Assembly: GCA_015232365.1 (NCBI GenBank)
Contig: JADFZU010000006.1
Span: 1-64,000, forward strand
From: Magnetococcales bacterium
Lineage (GTDB): Bacteria; Pseudomonadota; Magnetococcia; Magnetococcales; JADFYX01
Direction of reading: 5' to 3'
DNA length: 64,000 nucleotides
The position numbers were made by a program, and so were the translations under genes. The stretch's first letter is position 1. Every line of letters starts with the position of its first letter. The notes below the pieces were generated by a model that was not told where the DNA came from, did no database searches, and was given only the letters and a program-made list of their open reading frames with translations. Positions 55,810 to 64,000 of this stretch are shown piece after piece.

Positions 55810-56847
55810 TTACATATTTTGTCTTGGTGAAGTTCTCTCACCGCAAAAAACAAGCCGTTTATCTCCTTTGCTGATTTTTAGGCCACGAATTCTAATTTCT
55901 CCCTGCTTTTGTTTGGATCTGACCAGGGTAATAAACTCCTGACCGGCTTTTTCACTTGGTGGATGGTCAGATTTTGTAACGGTTTTCTGACAGCGACGCA
56001 GGGCGAGAATTACCAGTTCATCCGGCATGGTAATCATGGCAGCCTGATTTATGGTCAAGCCCTGCTCTGTCACTCTCTCTTCCATATCAGGCCACCGCTG
56101 TTCAAGTGACCACTCAAGAGCCTCCTGGGCCTGGGCGATCCGCTGGGTTGTCGCGGCAATTCGCTCCATGGTATTCGGCTCTAGACTGGAGAGCAGGGGG
56201 AGAACCTTGTGGCGTAAATATGCTCGGCGGTAGTCGGTATTCTGGTTGCTTGGATCTTCTCGCCACTCAATGTTTTGTATACGCAGCCAATTTTGAATCG
56301 TCACCCGGTCCATTGTCAGCAGTGGGCGTATCAACTTAATGGCTGTGGCGTTTTCCAAGCTTCGCACCGCTGCCATGGCTCTAAGACCTGTCAAACCGCT
56401 GCCTCTGATCAGTCGGTCCATAAAAGTTTCGACCTGATCATCCTGATGATGCCCGGTTGTTAGACAGTTGGCAGAAAATTCAGTTGCAGTTTTAATTAAA
56501 AAATTATATCTAGCTTGCCGGGCCTGGGCGGGCAAGTTGCCATTTGCAGGGGTGGCGGCCCAGAGTTCAACAACAGACTCAAGGCCCAGATCTCTGGCTG
56601 CATTTTCGACAAAACGACGATCTTCGGCAGAATCACTTCGAAGGTTATGGTCAAAATGGGCCACCAGCAAACGGTTTTTTCCTGCTCCGGTAAATAGTTC
56701 ACACCGGGATAAAAAGTGCATCAGAGCTACGGAGTCAGCACCTCCAGAGACCGCAACTACAACTCTTGATCCGGCAGGAAAAAGCTGCAAGGCATTTTTA
56801 TTGAACTGACGCTGTAGGGCGGTAGCTGTTTTGCTTTGTTTAAGAAT
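55810..56847 (-). CDS. tilS: tRNA(Ile)-lysidine synthase, start uncertain
   Basis: Changes C34 of the CAU-anticodon isoleucine tRNA to lysidine so that it reads AUA. The PP-loop AVSGGADSVALMHF and the LRSDSAEDRRFVE, TGHHQDDQVETF and SGLTGL motifs are typical of TilS. A TTG at 56790 gives 326 residues but has no Shine-Dalgarno. In frame upstream, ATT (56847-56845) immediately follows the cpoB stop and lies eight bases after AGGAG; it would add a helix LKQSKTATALQRQF that fits the family. I list the longer form, with the start unproven. It is last in tolB-pal-cpoB-tilS. Confidence 0.88.
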   Translation of the reverse strand: MLKQSKTATALQRQFNKNALQLFPAGSRVVVAVSGGADSVALMHFLSRCELFTGAGKNRLLVAHFDHNLRSDSAEDRRFVENAARDLGLESVVELWAATPANGNLPAQARQARYNFLIKTATEFSANCLTTGHHQDDQVETFMDRLIRGSGLTGLRAMAAVRSLENATAIKLIRPLLTMDRVTIQNWLRIQNIEWREDPSNQNTDYRRAYLRHKVLPLLSSLEPNTMERIAATTQRIAQAQEALEWSLEQRWPDMEERVTEQGLTINQAAMITMPDELVILALRRCQKTVTKSDHPPSEKAGQEFITLVRSKQKQGEIRIRGLKISKGDKRLVFCGERTSPRQNM

Positions 56848-57729
56848 TTACTGCTCTCCTGCCCGTTCTTTGATTTTCTCAAGCCGTTGCTTGGCTAATG
56901 GTACAGCGGTTGATGTTGGGTAGTCGTTAACAAGCCGGGTGAGGCTGATCCGGGCGTTCTCCATGTCTCCAAGCTCGTAAAAAGAGAAACCAATTTTTAG
57001 AAGGCAAGGTGGAACCTTGGTGCTGTTGGGCCAGCGTACCAGGACGTTGTTAAACGCTTGCAGAGCTTCCGGGAACTGTTTCTGCACATAGTGTAGCTCG
57101 CCGATCCAATACTGGGCATTGTCGGCAAGATTATCGTTGGGAAACCAGGTTAAAAATTGGTTGAACTCCTGTAGTGATTCAGGAAAATGTCTCGCCAGAA
57201 GTTTTTGATAGGCACTGTCATAGGTCTCCCGTGATGAGGCGGGGGTGGTGTCCTTAATGGTAACTTCTGCCGGTGTGGTTTTAAGCTCTGGAATTGGTGA
57301 GCTGACCACTGGCGTTGGCTGTTGCTGCTGTTTTGCTGTTGTGGCTACGGCAAGTTGAGTCTGGGGAGTTGAGGTAACAGGAGTGCTGCCCATATCGGTG
57401 GTTTCGAAAGATGAGAGACGGTTGTTTAGCTGTTGGTTTGCATGTTGAGCCATCTCAAGACTGCCACGGAGTTCATTGACCTCACTTTCCAGTAGGGCAA
57501 GACGGTTCTCAAAACCGGAAATTGCTTTGCTTTGGATGCTGTCAGCTTTTTTTACCTGCTTCTGTATATCTGCAATCGCCCCCTTCCAGGAGGCGGTAGA
57601 TGAGCTATAGCTGGAGGTTCCGCCACCAGTCGCTGGTTTTGGCTGGACGCCTATTGTACAGCCACCGAGAACAAAAAATGTCCCTAGGAACAGGATATGC
57701 CATTTTTTAGAAAATGTCGGCATGGTCAT
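56848..57729 (-). CDS. cpoB: Tol-Pal system coordinator CpoB (YbgF)
   Basis: A 293-residue envelope protein. The signal region LGTFFVLGGC has a lipobox-like Cys, whereas E. coli CpoB is soluble in the periplasm. An N-terminal coiled coil (about 55-110, heptads around LALLESEVNELRGSLE) mediates trimerisation, a Gln/Thr/Pro linker follows, then C-terminal TPR repeats (YDSAYQKLLARHFPESLQEF, AQYWIGELHYVQKQFPEAL). It links outer membrane constriction with septal peptidoglycan synthesis. It follows pal by 16 bases. Confidence 0.92.
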   Translation of the reverse strand: MTMPTFSKKWHILFLGTFFVLGGCTIGVQPKPATGGGTSSYSSSTASWKGAIADIQKQVKKADSIQSKAISGFENRLALLESEVNELRGSLEMAQHANQQLNNRLSSFETTDMGSTPVTSTPQTQLAVATTAKQQQQPTPVVSSPIPELKTTPAEVTIKDTTPASSRETYDSAYQKLLARHFPESLQEFNQFLTWFPNDNLADNAQYWIGELHYVQKQFPEALQAFNNVLVRWPNSTKVPPCLLKIGFSFYELGDMENARISLTRLVNDYPTSTAVPLAKQRLEKIKERAGEQ

Positions 57730-57745
57730 GAAAAAACTCCCAAAA

Positions 57746-58309
57746 CTATCTTATGTTGATCTCAGCCCGGCGGTTTTTTGCCCATGAGTATGAGTTGTGA
57801 CCTCTAATCATTGGCCGCTCTTTACCGTAGGATATCGCCTGAATCCGGTCTGGGTCTACTCCGCGAGCAGTTAAAAATCGTACAACAGCTTCAGCTCTCT
57901 GCTGCCCGAGTGCCAGGTTATACTCTCTGGTTCCCCGTTCATCACAGTGGCCTTCAACTATAATGTCTCTATGTTGCCTGCTGAGCCAGCCAACATTTTT
58001 TTCAAGTAGTTCAGTGGCCTCAGCATTAAGTATGGCAGAGTTCAGGGCAAAGTGGACTCGCCGTTCAGTTGTAACTGTGTCCCAGTTTCCCCTATTGGCC
58101 ATCCCTTGATGGTCTAGATCATCACTGCCTCCACCTGGTCGGTTTAGGGCAGTTCCTGATTCATTTGGCTGCAGACCGCTGCCTGTACCATTTGCATCCT
58201 CTGATGCCGATTGGTCTTGGTCAGATTGTGGGGCTTTTGGGGTTGATGAACAACCAGCTACGAGTCCCATCAATAGAGCTGCACAAATCAAAGAGTTTAA
58301 GGATTTCAT
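57746..58309 (-). CDS. pal: Peptidoglycan-associated lipoprotein Pal
   Basis: A 187-residue outer-membrane lipoprotein. The lipobox is LVAGC, an Asp/Gly/Ser-rich tether follows, then the OmpA-type domain with VEGHCDERGTREYNLALGQ and RAEAVVRFL, and the closing SYGKERP and NRRAEI. It binds meso-DAP of peptidoglycan and TolB. It is second in tolB-pal-cpoB; tolQ, tolR and tolA are not directly upstream. Confidence 0.96.
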   Translation of the reverse strand: MKSLNSLICAALLMGLVAGCSSTPKAPQSDQDQSASEDANGTGSGLQPNESGTALNRPGGGSDDLDHQGMANRGNWDTVTTERRVHFALNSAILNAEATELLEKNVGWLSRQHRDIIVEGHCDERGTREYNLALGQQRAEAVVRFLTARGVDPDRIQAISYGKERPMIRGHNSYSWAKNRRAEINIR

Positions 58310-58373
58310 GCTATTTCCTTCGTTATATAAAGTTACCAGCGAATGAGACGTAATTTTTTTGTTAAGCCAATAG

Positions 58374-59747
58374 CTACTGAATAAGTGGTGACCATGATGG
58401 GTCAGAGCCGTCCAACTTTTTTTCCAGTTTCATTAATCGCTCATTATGACCTGTTAAATCAATCGTGTAAAGCCGTGTCTGATTGCTTATCTGTCTGGAA
58501 AAGAGAATTACCCGACCATTTGGTGCCCAACTTGGTGATTCGTCCATCCAGGAGTCAGTTAAAATACGGCTTTTTTTACCTTCTGGGTCTATGACTGCAA
58601 TTCTAAACTGCCGGTCACCACCACGAACATAAGCTATATAATCTCCTCTAGGCGACCAGGCCGGGGCAGCGTTATAAGGGCCGTCAAAGGTGATGCGACG
58701 GACATTTTTACCGTTTATGTCCATAATATAGAGCTGTGGGGTCCCTGAACGGTCGGAGTTGAATACCAGCTTTTTGCCGTCTGGAGACCAAGAGGGTGAG
58801 GTATCAATACCGCTACTTCTGGTGATACGGGTTAATTTATTTGATTTTAAATCTTTTAAATAAATCTCAGCATTTCCGTCTTTAGTTAGAGTTAAAGCCA
58901 TTTTTTTGCCGTCTGGAGACCAGGCAGGAGCGCTATTCAAACCAGGATAGTTCCCTTGTGGTTCTCTTTTGCCGGTGTAGAGGTCCCAGCGGAAGATTCT
59001 CGGCGGACCCTGTTCATAGGAGACAAAAAACAGATGTTCCCCGTCTGGTGAGAAGCGGGGGGTCAATACCAGATTACGGCCTTTGGTTAGATCCACACGG
59101 TTTTCACCATCTTGGTCCATTAAAGCCAGCCATTTTTGATCACCTTTTTGGGCAACAAAAGCTATACGGGAGGTGAAATAGCCCGACTCTCCAGTTAAAC
59201 GGGTGTAGATCTCATCTGCTACCCGGTGGGCCATATGCCGCCAATCACGAAGCGGAGCGGTAAACCGTTTGCCTTTTCCAACAGTCGAGCCGCTATAGAC
59301 ATCGTAGAGATAAAAATCTACCAGCAGATGTCCGCTTTTCTCCATCACTGCACCAGAAATCAACGCTTCAGCTCCAATTAATCGCCAATTTCTGTAGTGG
59401 GGTCTGTATTTCCATAAATTTGTGCTAGATTGCAGATAAGATTTTTCGTCTAAGGGTTGGAAGAGGCCAGAACGTTCCAGGTCGGCAGTTACCACAGCAG
59501 TGATCCGGCGGCCAATATCATCAGAACTGCTGACACTCTCTTTTATTTTTCCCTGGGAGGTGAGATTGACAAAGGTTGGAATAGCTATAGGCAGAGGCTC
59601 CTGTCCACCTTTGGTAATATCAATTACCATTCCTGCCCGTGCATGATTAATGGTAAATATAGTAGTCAGTAAAAACAAGAGTATAACTACATAAGCATCG
59701 ATACGGTTTTGCTGGATGCTTTGAGCAAAGAAACATTTTTTTGCCAT
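58374..59747 (-). CDS. tolB: Tol-Pal system protein TolB
   Basis: A periplasmic beta-propeller protein that binds Pal. The signal helix (VVILLFLLTTIFTINHARA) leads to an N-terminal alpha/beta domain, then propeller repeats with the recurring PAWSPDGKKMALT and SPSWSPDGKKLVF pattern. The open frame reaches 59825, but I prefer the ATG at 59747 (457 residues), which places the signal peptide nearer the N-terminus. It leads the tolB-pal-cpoB-tilS series; 64 bases separate it from pal. Confidence 0.94.
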   Translation of the reverse strand: MAKKCFFAQSIQQNRIDAYVVILLFLLTTIFTINHARAGMVIDITKGGQEPLPIAIPTFVNLTSQGKIKESVSSSDDIGRRITAVVTADLERSGLFQPLDEKSYLQSSTNLWKYRPHYRNWRLIGAEALISGAVMEKSGHLLVDFYLYDVYSGSTVGKGKRFTAPLRDWRHMAHRVADEIYTRLTGESGYFTSRIAFVAQKGDQKWLALMDQDGENRVDLTKGRNLVLTPRFSPDGEHLFFVSYEQGPPRIFRWDLYTGKREPQGNYPGLNSAPAWSPDGKKMALTLTKDGNAEIYLKDLKSNKLTRITRSSGIDTSPSWSPDGKKLVFNSDRSGTPQLYIMDINGKNVRRITFDGPYNAAPAWSPRGDYIAYVRGGDRQFRIAVIDPEGKKSRILTDSWMDESPSWAPNGRVILFSRQISNQTRLYTIDLTGHNERLMKLEKKLDGSDPSWSPLIQ

Positions 59748-59996
59748 GGATACAATATCACCTGTATTTATTCTGCTAATACTATCTAATCTATTAAAAT
59801 TTTTAGTTAACGTAATGTAGCACACTGTTTAACCAAACCGATAGGTTAACTAGCTGAAAATTTATTTTTTTTGATTAAGATCGGGGGCTTTGCTTCCAAA
59901 TTCTAGACTAACGCACTATTTTTTTAATTAATGCCATTGGTTTGCAGTAGAGTGCCTATAAGAGTTCAGCATTAATTTTATCGGATATTTTTTGGT

Positions 59997-61445
59997 ATGT
60001 TGTTTAATTCAAGCGTATTTTTTATATTCATCGCCATTTTTTTTCTATTTTGGCCCTTAGCCAAACAGAAGAAAAATCTCCGTTTTGCCTATCTTATAAC
60101 CGCATCTTTCTTTTTTTATGGCTGGTGGGATTACCGCTTCCTGTTTTTGATTATAGCTAGTGGTCTTCTCGATTACCTGTTGGCTTTTAGGATAGCTAAA
60201 AGCAGTAGTCTGCCAAAAAAACGTTTTTTTCTTTTTGCCTCACTGCTTGGCAATATTGGCTCTTTAGCATGTTTTAAATATCTCGGATTTTTTGCCGAAA
60301 ACCTTAGCCTGCTGCTGGCAGGAGTCGGCATTGAGGCATCTCTCCATGAGAACATTCCAGCATTTATGTTGATACTGCCAATTGGTATAAGTTTTTATAC
60401 CTTTCAATCAATGAGTTACACCATAGATGTCTATTTTGGCCGTATCAAGCCAACTGATAATATCCTGCACTTTTTTGCTTATCTGGCGATGTTCCCCCAA
60501 CTGGTTGCTGGCCCTATTCTCAGAGCGAAAGATATTCTTCCCCAGCTTCTGGTCAACCGGAGTATAAGCGAAGCCGAAAGATGGTCGGCTCTCCAGAGGG
60601 TGGTTTTCGGCTTTTTCAAAAAGGTGGTTATAGCAGATAATCTAGCACCAATTGTCGCCGCCGGTTTTGCTTCAGATCCTGACAGTGGTACCGGTCTTTA
60701 CTGGTGGTTTATAGTTACTGCGTTTGCAGTGCAGATCTACTGTGATTTCAGCGGCTACAGTGATATTGCTATTGGGATTGCCAAATGGATGGGTTATGAC
60801 TTCAAGACCAACTTCAACCATCCATACATAAGCAGGTCTTTACGTGAGTTCTGGACCAGATGGCACATATCCCTCTCAAGCTGGTTTCGAGACTATCTCT
60901 ACATTCCGTTAGGGGGAAGCAGCAGAGGCTCCTGGCACAGTTATATAAATCTATTTGTGGTTTTTATCATCTCCGGTTTTTGGCATGGAGCAGCATGGAA
61001 CTTTATTGTCTGGGGTATGTTGCATGGCCTGTTTCTCTCATTAGAGCGTTTAAGTGGTTGGCCTGGAAGGATAAGTGGCTGGTGGGGTGGAGGTCTGCTG
61101 GCAACAATTCTGGTTATTATCCAGGTCTGGATCGGTTGGGTGTTTTTCAGGTCTGAAAGTTTTTCACAGGCCGTGGATATTCTAACCATGATGTTTACTC
61201 TTCAAGGCGGGCTGAGTTTTGGCGGCGTGGGTCTATCTATCTCTTGGCAACATCTCCAGGTTGGCGGGTTAACCATGGCCATCATATTTTTTCGTGAGTT
61301 ATATGTGGGTTATAGTGAAAGGAGCGGTAAAAGCTGGACTATTTTGGAGAGCAGAGTGTTCGGCCCGCTTTTTCTAGCGGTTTTGATTGTGGTCTCTATT
61401 TTTTTTAGGGGGGCTGGCGATGAGTTTATCTATTTTCAATTTTAG
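59997..61445 (+). CDS. MBOAT family O-acyltransferase (AlgI-like)
   Basis: A 482-residue membrane protein with about ten helices. Family features include FFFYGWWDYRFLFLI, LILPIGISFYTFQSMSYTIDVYFG, QLVAGPILRAKDILPQL, and RSLREFWTRWHISLSSWFRDYLYIPLGGS; the catalytic His lies in SGFWHGAAWNFIVWG. AlgI-type proteins hand an acyl group, usually acetyl, across the inner membrane to a periplasmic partner that modifies a polysaccharide. No alginate genes are near, so the target is unknown. The next gene is its probable partner, 20 bases downstream. Confidence 0.93.
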   Translation: MLFNSSVFFIFIAIFFLFWPLAKQKKNLRFAYLITASFFFYGWWDYRFLFLIIASGLLDYLLAFRIAKSSSLPKKRFFLFASLLGNIGSLACFKYLGFFAENLSLLLAGVGIEASLHENIPAFMLILPIGISFYTFQSMSYTIDVYFGRIKPTDNILHFFAYLAMFPQLVAGPILRAKDILPQLLVNRSISEAERWSALQRVVFGFFKKVVIADNLAPIVAAGFASDPDSGTGLYWWFIVTAFAVQIYCDFSGYSDIAIGIAKWMGYDFKTNFNHPYISRSLREFWTRWHISLSSWFRDYLYIPLGGSSRGSWHSYINLFVVFIISGFWHGAAWNFIVWGMLHGLFLSLERLSGWPGRISGWWGGGLLATILVIIQVWIGWVFFRSESFSQAVDILTMMFTLQGGLSFGGVGLSISWQHLQVGGLTMAIIFFRELYVGYSERSGKSWTILESRVFGPLFLAVLIVVSIFFRGAGDEFIYFQF

Positions 61446-61465
61446 AAAGGCCAGGTCAATAAATA

Positions 61466-62395
61466 ATGATCATTTTTAAGGAGCGATTGATCCTGACCTT
61501 GCTACTGTTTACCGGTTTGATGTTTGTAACTGTTTACATTATCAAACCGCAGCCGGTATGGGGCAGCAAACACTATCTTTTTTATAAAAAGAAATTAAAC
61601 GCCCCGCCCATACACAATATAGTAATTGCCGGTGACTCCAGGGTTCTGCGGGATCTATCTCCATTAGAACTTGGTAAAGAGGTAGGGTTAGATTATAAAA
61701 TAACCAATTTTGGGTTCTCTTTTACCGGGCTCAACCCTTTAATGTATCCAGAAATTGAGAAAAAACTTATTGGTGACGGCTCTTTTAGGATGATTTTAAT
61801 TGGTGTTGGGCCAAGAATGTTTCTTGAATCCCTATCTGGAAATCCGGAGATGGTTAGCTACCGGGAGGCGTCCTGGTTTAAGGTGTTAACCGCCCAACTC
61901 GACAAATATCTAACACCTACCAGCTTTGACTTGGCTTTTAAAAACATAAAAAGTGCATGGTCTGGAACTCCTAGGCATGGGTTTTTTGAGGAGGAGCGTG
62001 AAAATGGCTGGCTGGCAGGTTGGCGGTATCCCCTTGATGAAAACCGGGCTGAGGAGTTCTATCTAAATACCTTTAAAAAGGAGAAGGTCTCCAATACAAT
62101 AATAGATGCTACCTTCAGACAGTTAAGAGCATGGCGGCAAAAAGGGATTAGGGTGGTAGGCTTTCGCCCACCTGTAAGCCCAAGGATATATCAGATTGAG
62201 CAGCAGTTGAGTAATTTTGATGAGATGGATTTTGTCGCAAAGTGGCGGGCCAATGGCGGAGATTGGCTAGATATGCCTATGGCCGGCTACAAAACATATG
62301 ATGGCAGCCACCTTGAAGTGGAGTCGGCTATTAAGTTTAGCAGAGCCATCGGGCTTCGTTTAAAACAGGAACAACTTCTAGGTCCCTGGTTTTGA
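61466..62395 (+). CDS. SGNH-hydrolase-like partner of the MBOAT protein
   Basis: A 309-residue protein with an N-terminal membrane anchor (LTLLLFTGLMFVTVYII). Block I of an SGNH-like fold appears as IVIAGDSRVLRDLS, a further block as FGFSFTGLNPLMYPE, and the C-terminal YDGSHLEVESAIKFS resembles the DxxH catalytic pair. Such proteins accept the acyl group from an AlgI-type exporter and transfer it to a glycan (as AlgJ/AlgX or PatB do). Linkage to the MBOAT gene supports this. Confidence 0.75.
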   Translation: MIIFKERLILTLLLFTGLMFVTVYIIKPQPVWGSKHYLFYKKKLNAPPIHNIVIAGDSRVLRDLSPLELGKEVGLDYKITNFGFSFTGLNPLMYPEIEKKLIGDGSFRMILIGVGPRMFLESLSGNPEMVSYREASWFKVLTAQLDKYLTPTSFDLAFKNIKSAWSGTPRHGFFEEERENGWLAGWRYPLDENRAEEFYLNTFKKEKVSNTIIDATFRQLRAWRQKGIRVVGFRPPVSPRIYQIEQQLSNFDEMDFVAKWRANGGDWLDMPMAGYKTYDGSHLEVESAIKFSRAIGLRLKQEQLLGPWF

Positions 62396-62530
62396 AAAAG
62401 TCGCCGGTTTTATCTTTACGTGGTATAGTGTTGTCTATTGTTTAGATCTTGATCAATAATTTAGATTAAGGCTGAGTATTATATAGTTTTTGAGAATTAT
62501 TTATTGAGTTTAACTTTGGAGTGACTGGTA

Positions 62531-62947
62531 ATGGCAATTATTCGTATATTAGACGCTGCTCCGGGGATGGTTTTAGCTGCCGATGCTCAAGATATGAGCG
62601 GTCGTATGCTCCTTGGTGCTGGTAAGGAGATCACAGCCAAGCATTTAAAAACATTTAGAACCTGGGGTGTAACTGAGATTGATGTCCAGGATTCGGCAGA
62701 AGGGGAAAAGAGGGCTGCTGTTGATACAAAGGCTGATGAGAGTGTCACAAAACAGGCCCAAGAACATTTTTGCCAGAACGACCTCGGTAACCCGTTGATT
62801 GCAGAGCTGTTTAATAACTGTATTGTCCAAATGCAAAAACAGCCACAGAAAAAATCTTCAGTAAAACCTGAGGCTGATAAAAAGCCTGCACGCCGCCAAC
62901 TACCACAAAGCTCCAGAGGACAGGTATCTCGCTATGGCCGTCGTTGA
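62531..62947 (+). CDS. Small protein coupled to an HDOD gene
   Basis: A 138-residue protein. The first 55 residues (AAPGMVLAADAQDMSGRMLLGAGKEITAKHLKTFRTWGVTEID) form a compact beta-type unit found before HD-type signalling domains in other proteins. The remainder is charged, Gln/Lys-rich and probably disordered. Its end overlaps the HDOD gene by 14 bases, which implies coupled translation and a shared role. I do not know a specific function. Confidence 0.75.
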   Translation: MAIIRILDAAPGMVLAADAQDMSGRMLLGAGKEITAKHLKTFRTWGVTEIDVQDSAEGEKRAAVDTKADESVTKQAQEHFCQNDLGNPLIAELFNNCIVQMQKQPQKKSSVKPEADKKPARRQLPQSSRGQVSRYGRR

Positions 62948-63779
62948 TTTAGATAGTATAATTGATTCTGAAAGCCAGATAGCCTCATTTCCAGCTATCG
63001 TTCCCCGTATTCACAAAGCGGTTGATGACCCCCGTGGGTCTATGGATACTGTTGGTAGAATCATCACTGAAGATCCAGCACTATCGGCCCGCCTGCTTAA
63101 AGTAGCCAACAGTTCGTTTTATACCAGCCCTTTTCCGGTAAAGTCCATCTCCAGGGCGTTGACCATGATTGGCACCAAGCAGCTCAAGGATCTGGTGACA
63201 GCTATCTATACTGTTAAAATGTGCTCAAAATATGCAAGAAAACAGATAGATATGGACTCCTTTTGGCGGCACAGCATAGCTTGTGGCGTTGCAGCAAGGG
63301 TAATCGCTACTGCAAAACGGATTATGAATACTGAGCGGTTCTATCTGGCTGGTCTGCTACATGATGTTGGCCATTTGATTATCTATACCAAGTTGGTAAA
63401 ACATACTGAAGAGCTATCGAAAAGATGCAATCTTGGTAAAGAGCCTGTTTATAAATTAGAGCGTGAGCTATTGGGTTTTGACCATGCAGAGGTTGGTGGA
63501 CGACTGCTAAAAAAGTGGCAGCTACCTGATGAACTGGTTGGCCCGGTTATGTACCACCACACCCCATCACAAGCTCCGGACTTTCAAATGGAGACAGCAA
63601 TAATCCATGTTGCTGAAATTGTAGCATCTAGTATGCTTTATAGTAGTCGAATTGAAACCAAAGTACCACCACTAGACCCAGCAGCATGGGATCTGATAGG
63701 TACACCTCTAAGTGCAGTGCCAACTATTCTTGAACAGGTTAAGGTGCAGTTTGAGGATGCTGTGAAGATGTTTTCATAA
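62934..63779 (+). CDS. HDOD-domain signalling protein
   Basis: A 281-residue protein made almost entirely of an HDOD domain (about residues 15-215), a relative of HD phosphohydrolases lacking some metal ligands. DPALSARLLKVANSSFY, FWRHSIACGVAARVIA, FYLAGLLHDVGHLIIYTK and GFDHAEVGGRLLKKWQLPD are characteristic. HDOD proteins act in c-di-GMP, motility and stress signalling, often as scaffolds. The start overlaps the preceding small gene, and the next signalling gene begins 8 bases after its stop. Confidence 0.9.
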   Translation: MAVVDLDSIIDSESQIASFPAIVPRIHKAVDDPRGSMDTVGRIITEDPALSARLLKVANSSFYTSPFPVKSISRALTMIGTKQLKDLVTAIYTVKMCSKYARKQIDMDSFWRHSIACGVAARVIATAKRIMNTERFYLAGLLHDVGHLIIYTKLVKHTEELSKRCNLGKEPVYKLERELLGFDHAEVGGRLLKKWQLPDELVGPVMYHHTPSQAPDFQMETAIIHVAEIVASSMLYSSRIETKVPPLDPAAWDLIGTPLSAVPTILEQVKVQFEDAVKMFS

Positions 63780-63787
63780 GGCAGCTC

Positions 63788-64000
63788 ATGAGCAGTGAAA
63801 ATGTTGGTAAATCATCCAAGCTCGAAGAGCGGATTGAGTTTCTAGAGGTTGCCAATCGGCAGCACGCGTTTACCATGGAGCTGGCTGCCTCCATGGTCCA
63901 TTTTCATGGCAGGCTCAGCCACACCCGTGACATCAATTCCATACTTGAAGAGTCGCAAAAATTTCTAAGGCGGCTGCTCTTTGATTTTAAGGCAATGGCC
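63788..64000 (+). CDS. N-terminal part of a signalling protein (truncated by window end)
   Basis: 71 codons are visible from ATG at 63788: MSSENVGKSSKLEERIEF, then LEVANRQHAFTMELAASM, a coiled-coil-like helix that could precede a GAF, PAS or GGDEF module. Only the start is available, so the family is open. The eight-base gap to the HDOD gene suggests the same operon. Confidence 0.6.
   Translation, partial: MSSENVGKSSKLEERIEFLEVANRQHAFTMELAASMVHFHGRLSHTRDINSILEESQKFLRRLLFDFKAMA

Overview
The window is a stretch of bacterial chromosome of about 43-46% GC (estimated by eye). It begins inside a flagellin cluster and ends inside a signalling gene. The translation-factor order (thrS-infC-rpmI-rplT-pheS-pheT-ihfA), the tolB-pal-cpoB-tilS-ftsH-folP-glmM order, a three-subunit cytochrome bc1 complex, a plant/alphaproteobacterial-type GshA and many short paralogous flagellins point to a motile, respiring member of the Pseudomonadota. 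Something near the deep alphaproteobacterial/Magnetococcia region would fit, but this is inference and no marker here settles it. I see no rRNA, tRNA, CRISPR array, prophage or complete insertion sequence.

Layout. 1-6.6 kb: six tandem 273-275 residue flagellin genes, then flaG, all on the + strand. 6.6-12.7 kb: a SapC-domain membrane protein, a methyltransferase, a UDP-glucuronate decarboxylase-type enzyme and two glycosyltransferases (surface polysaccharide). 13-20 kb: a cyclic-nucleotide-binding/SPOR protein, a TSUP permease with a HAD phosphatase, a LysR regulator, dnaQ and gshA. 20-28.8 kb: a voltage-gated K+ channel, argB, petABC (bc1), trmL, a DsbA-like oxidoreductase and two tandem COQ10/RatA-like proteins. 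28.8-34.5 kb: a 1408-residue PEP/pyruvate-binding-domain protein, an H-NS-like protein with a small membrane protein, and a Rap1a/Tai-like protein. 34.5-43.9 kb (all - strand): prfA, a small membrane protein, hemA, a second K+ channel, pckA, pgi, an NlpD-like lipoprotein, a DedA/YqaA protein, pcm and ihfA. 44-59.8 kb (all - strand): the phe/thrS translation block, glmM-folP-ftsH, tilS and cpoB-pal-tolB. 60-64 kb (+ strand): an MBOAT/SGNH acyl-transfer pair, a small protein, an HDOD protein and a truncated signalling gene.

The most interesting signal is in the flagellin cluster. Each of the five flagellin leaders fully inside the window carries the same roughly 90-nt composite RNA-like element. 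It has a covarying first stem (GGGYCG / YGRYCC), an invariant ACCTCC that is complementary to the flagellin Shine-Dalgarno, a second stem that always presents GGA in a six-base loop like a CsrA site, and a third hairpin just before the Shine-Dalgarno whose sequence changes between copies while its pairing is kept. This looks like a dedicated post-transcriptional switch shared by the flagellin set. The second notable signal is a family of non-autonomous, foldback mobile elements with CCTAGA-type termini and 5-bp AT-rich target duplications, resembling IS1380/ISEcp1 ends. One of them sits exactly at the 5' end of the Rap1a-like gene. Several genes also appear to use unusual start codons: ATC for infC, CTG for a K+ channel and possibly ATT for tilS.
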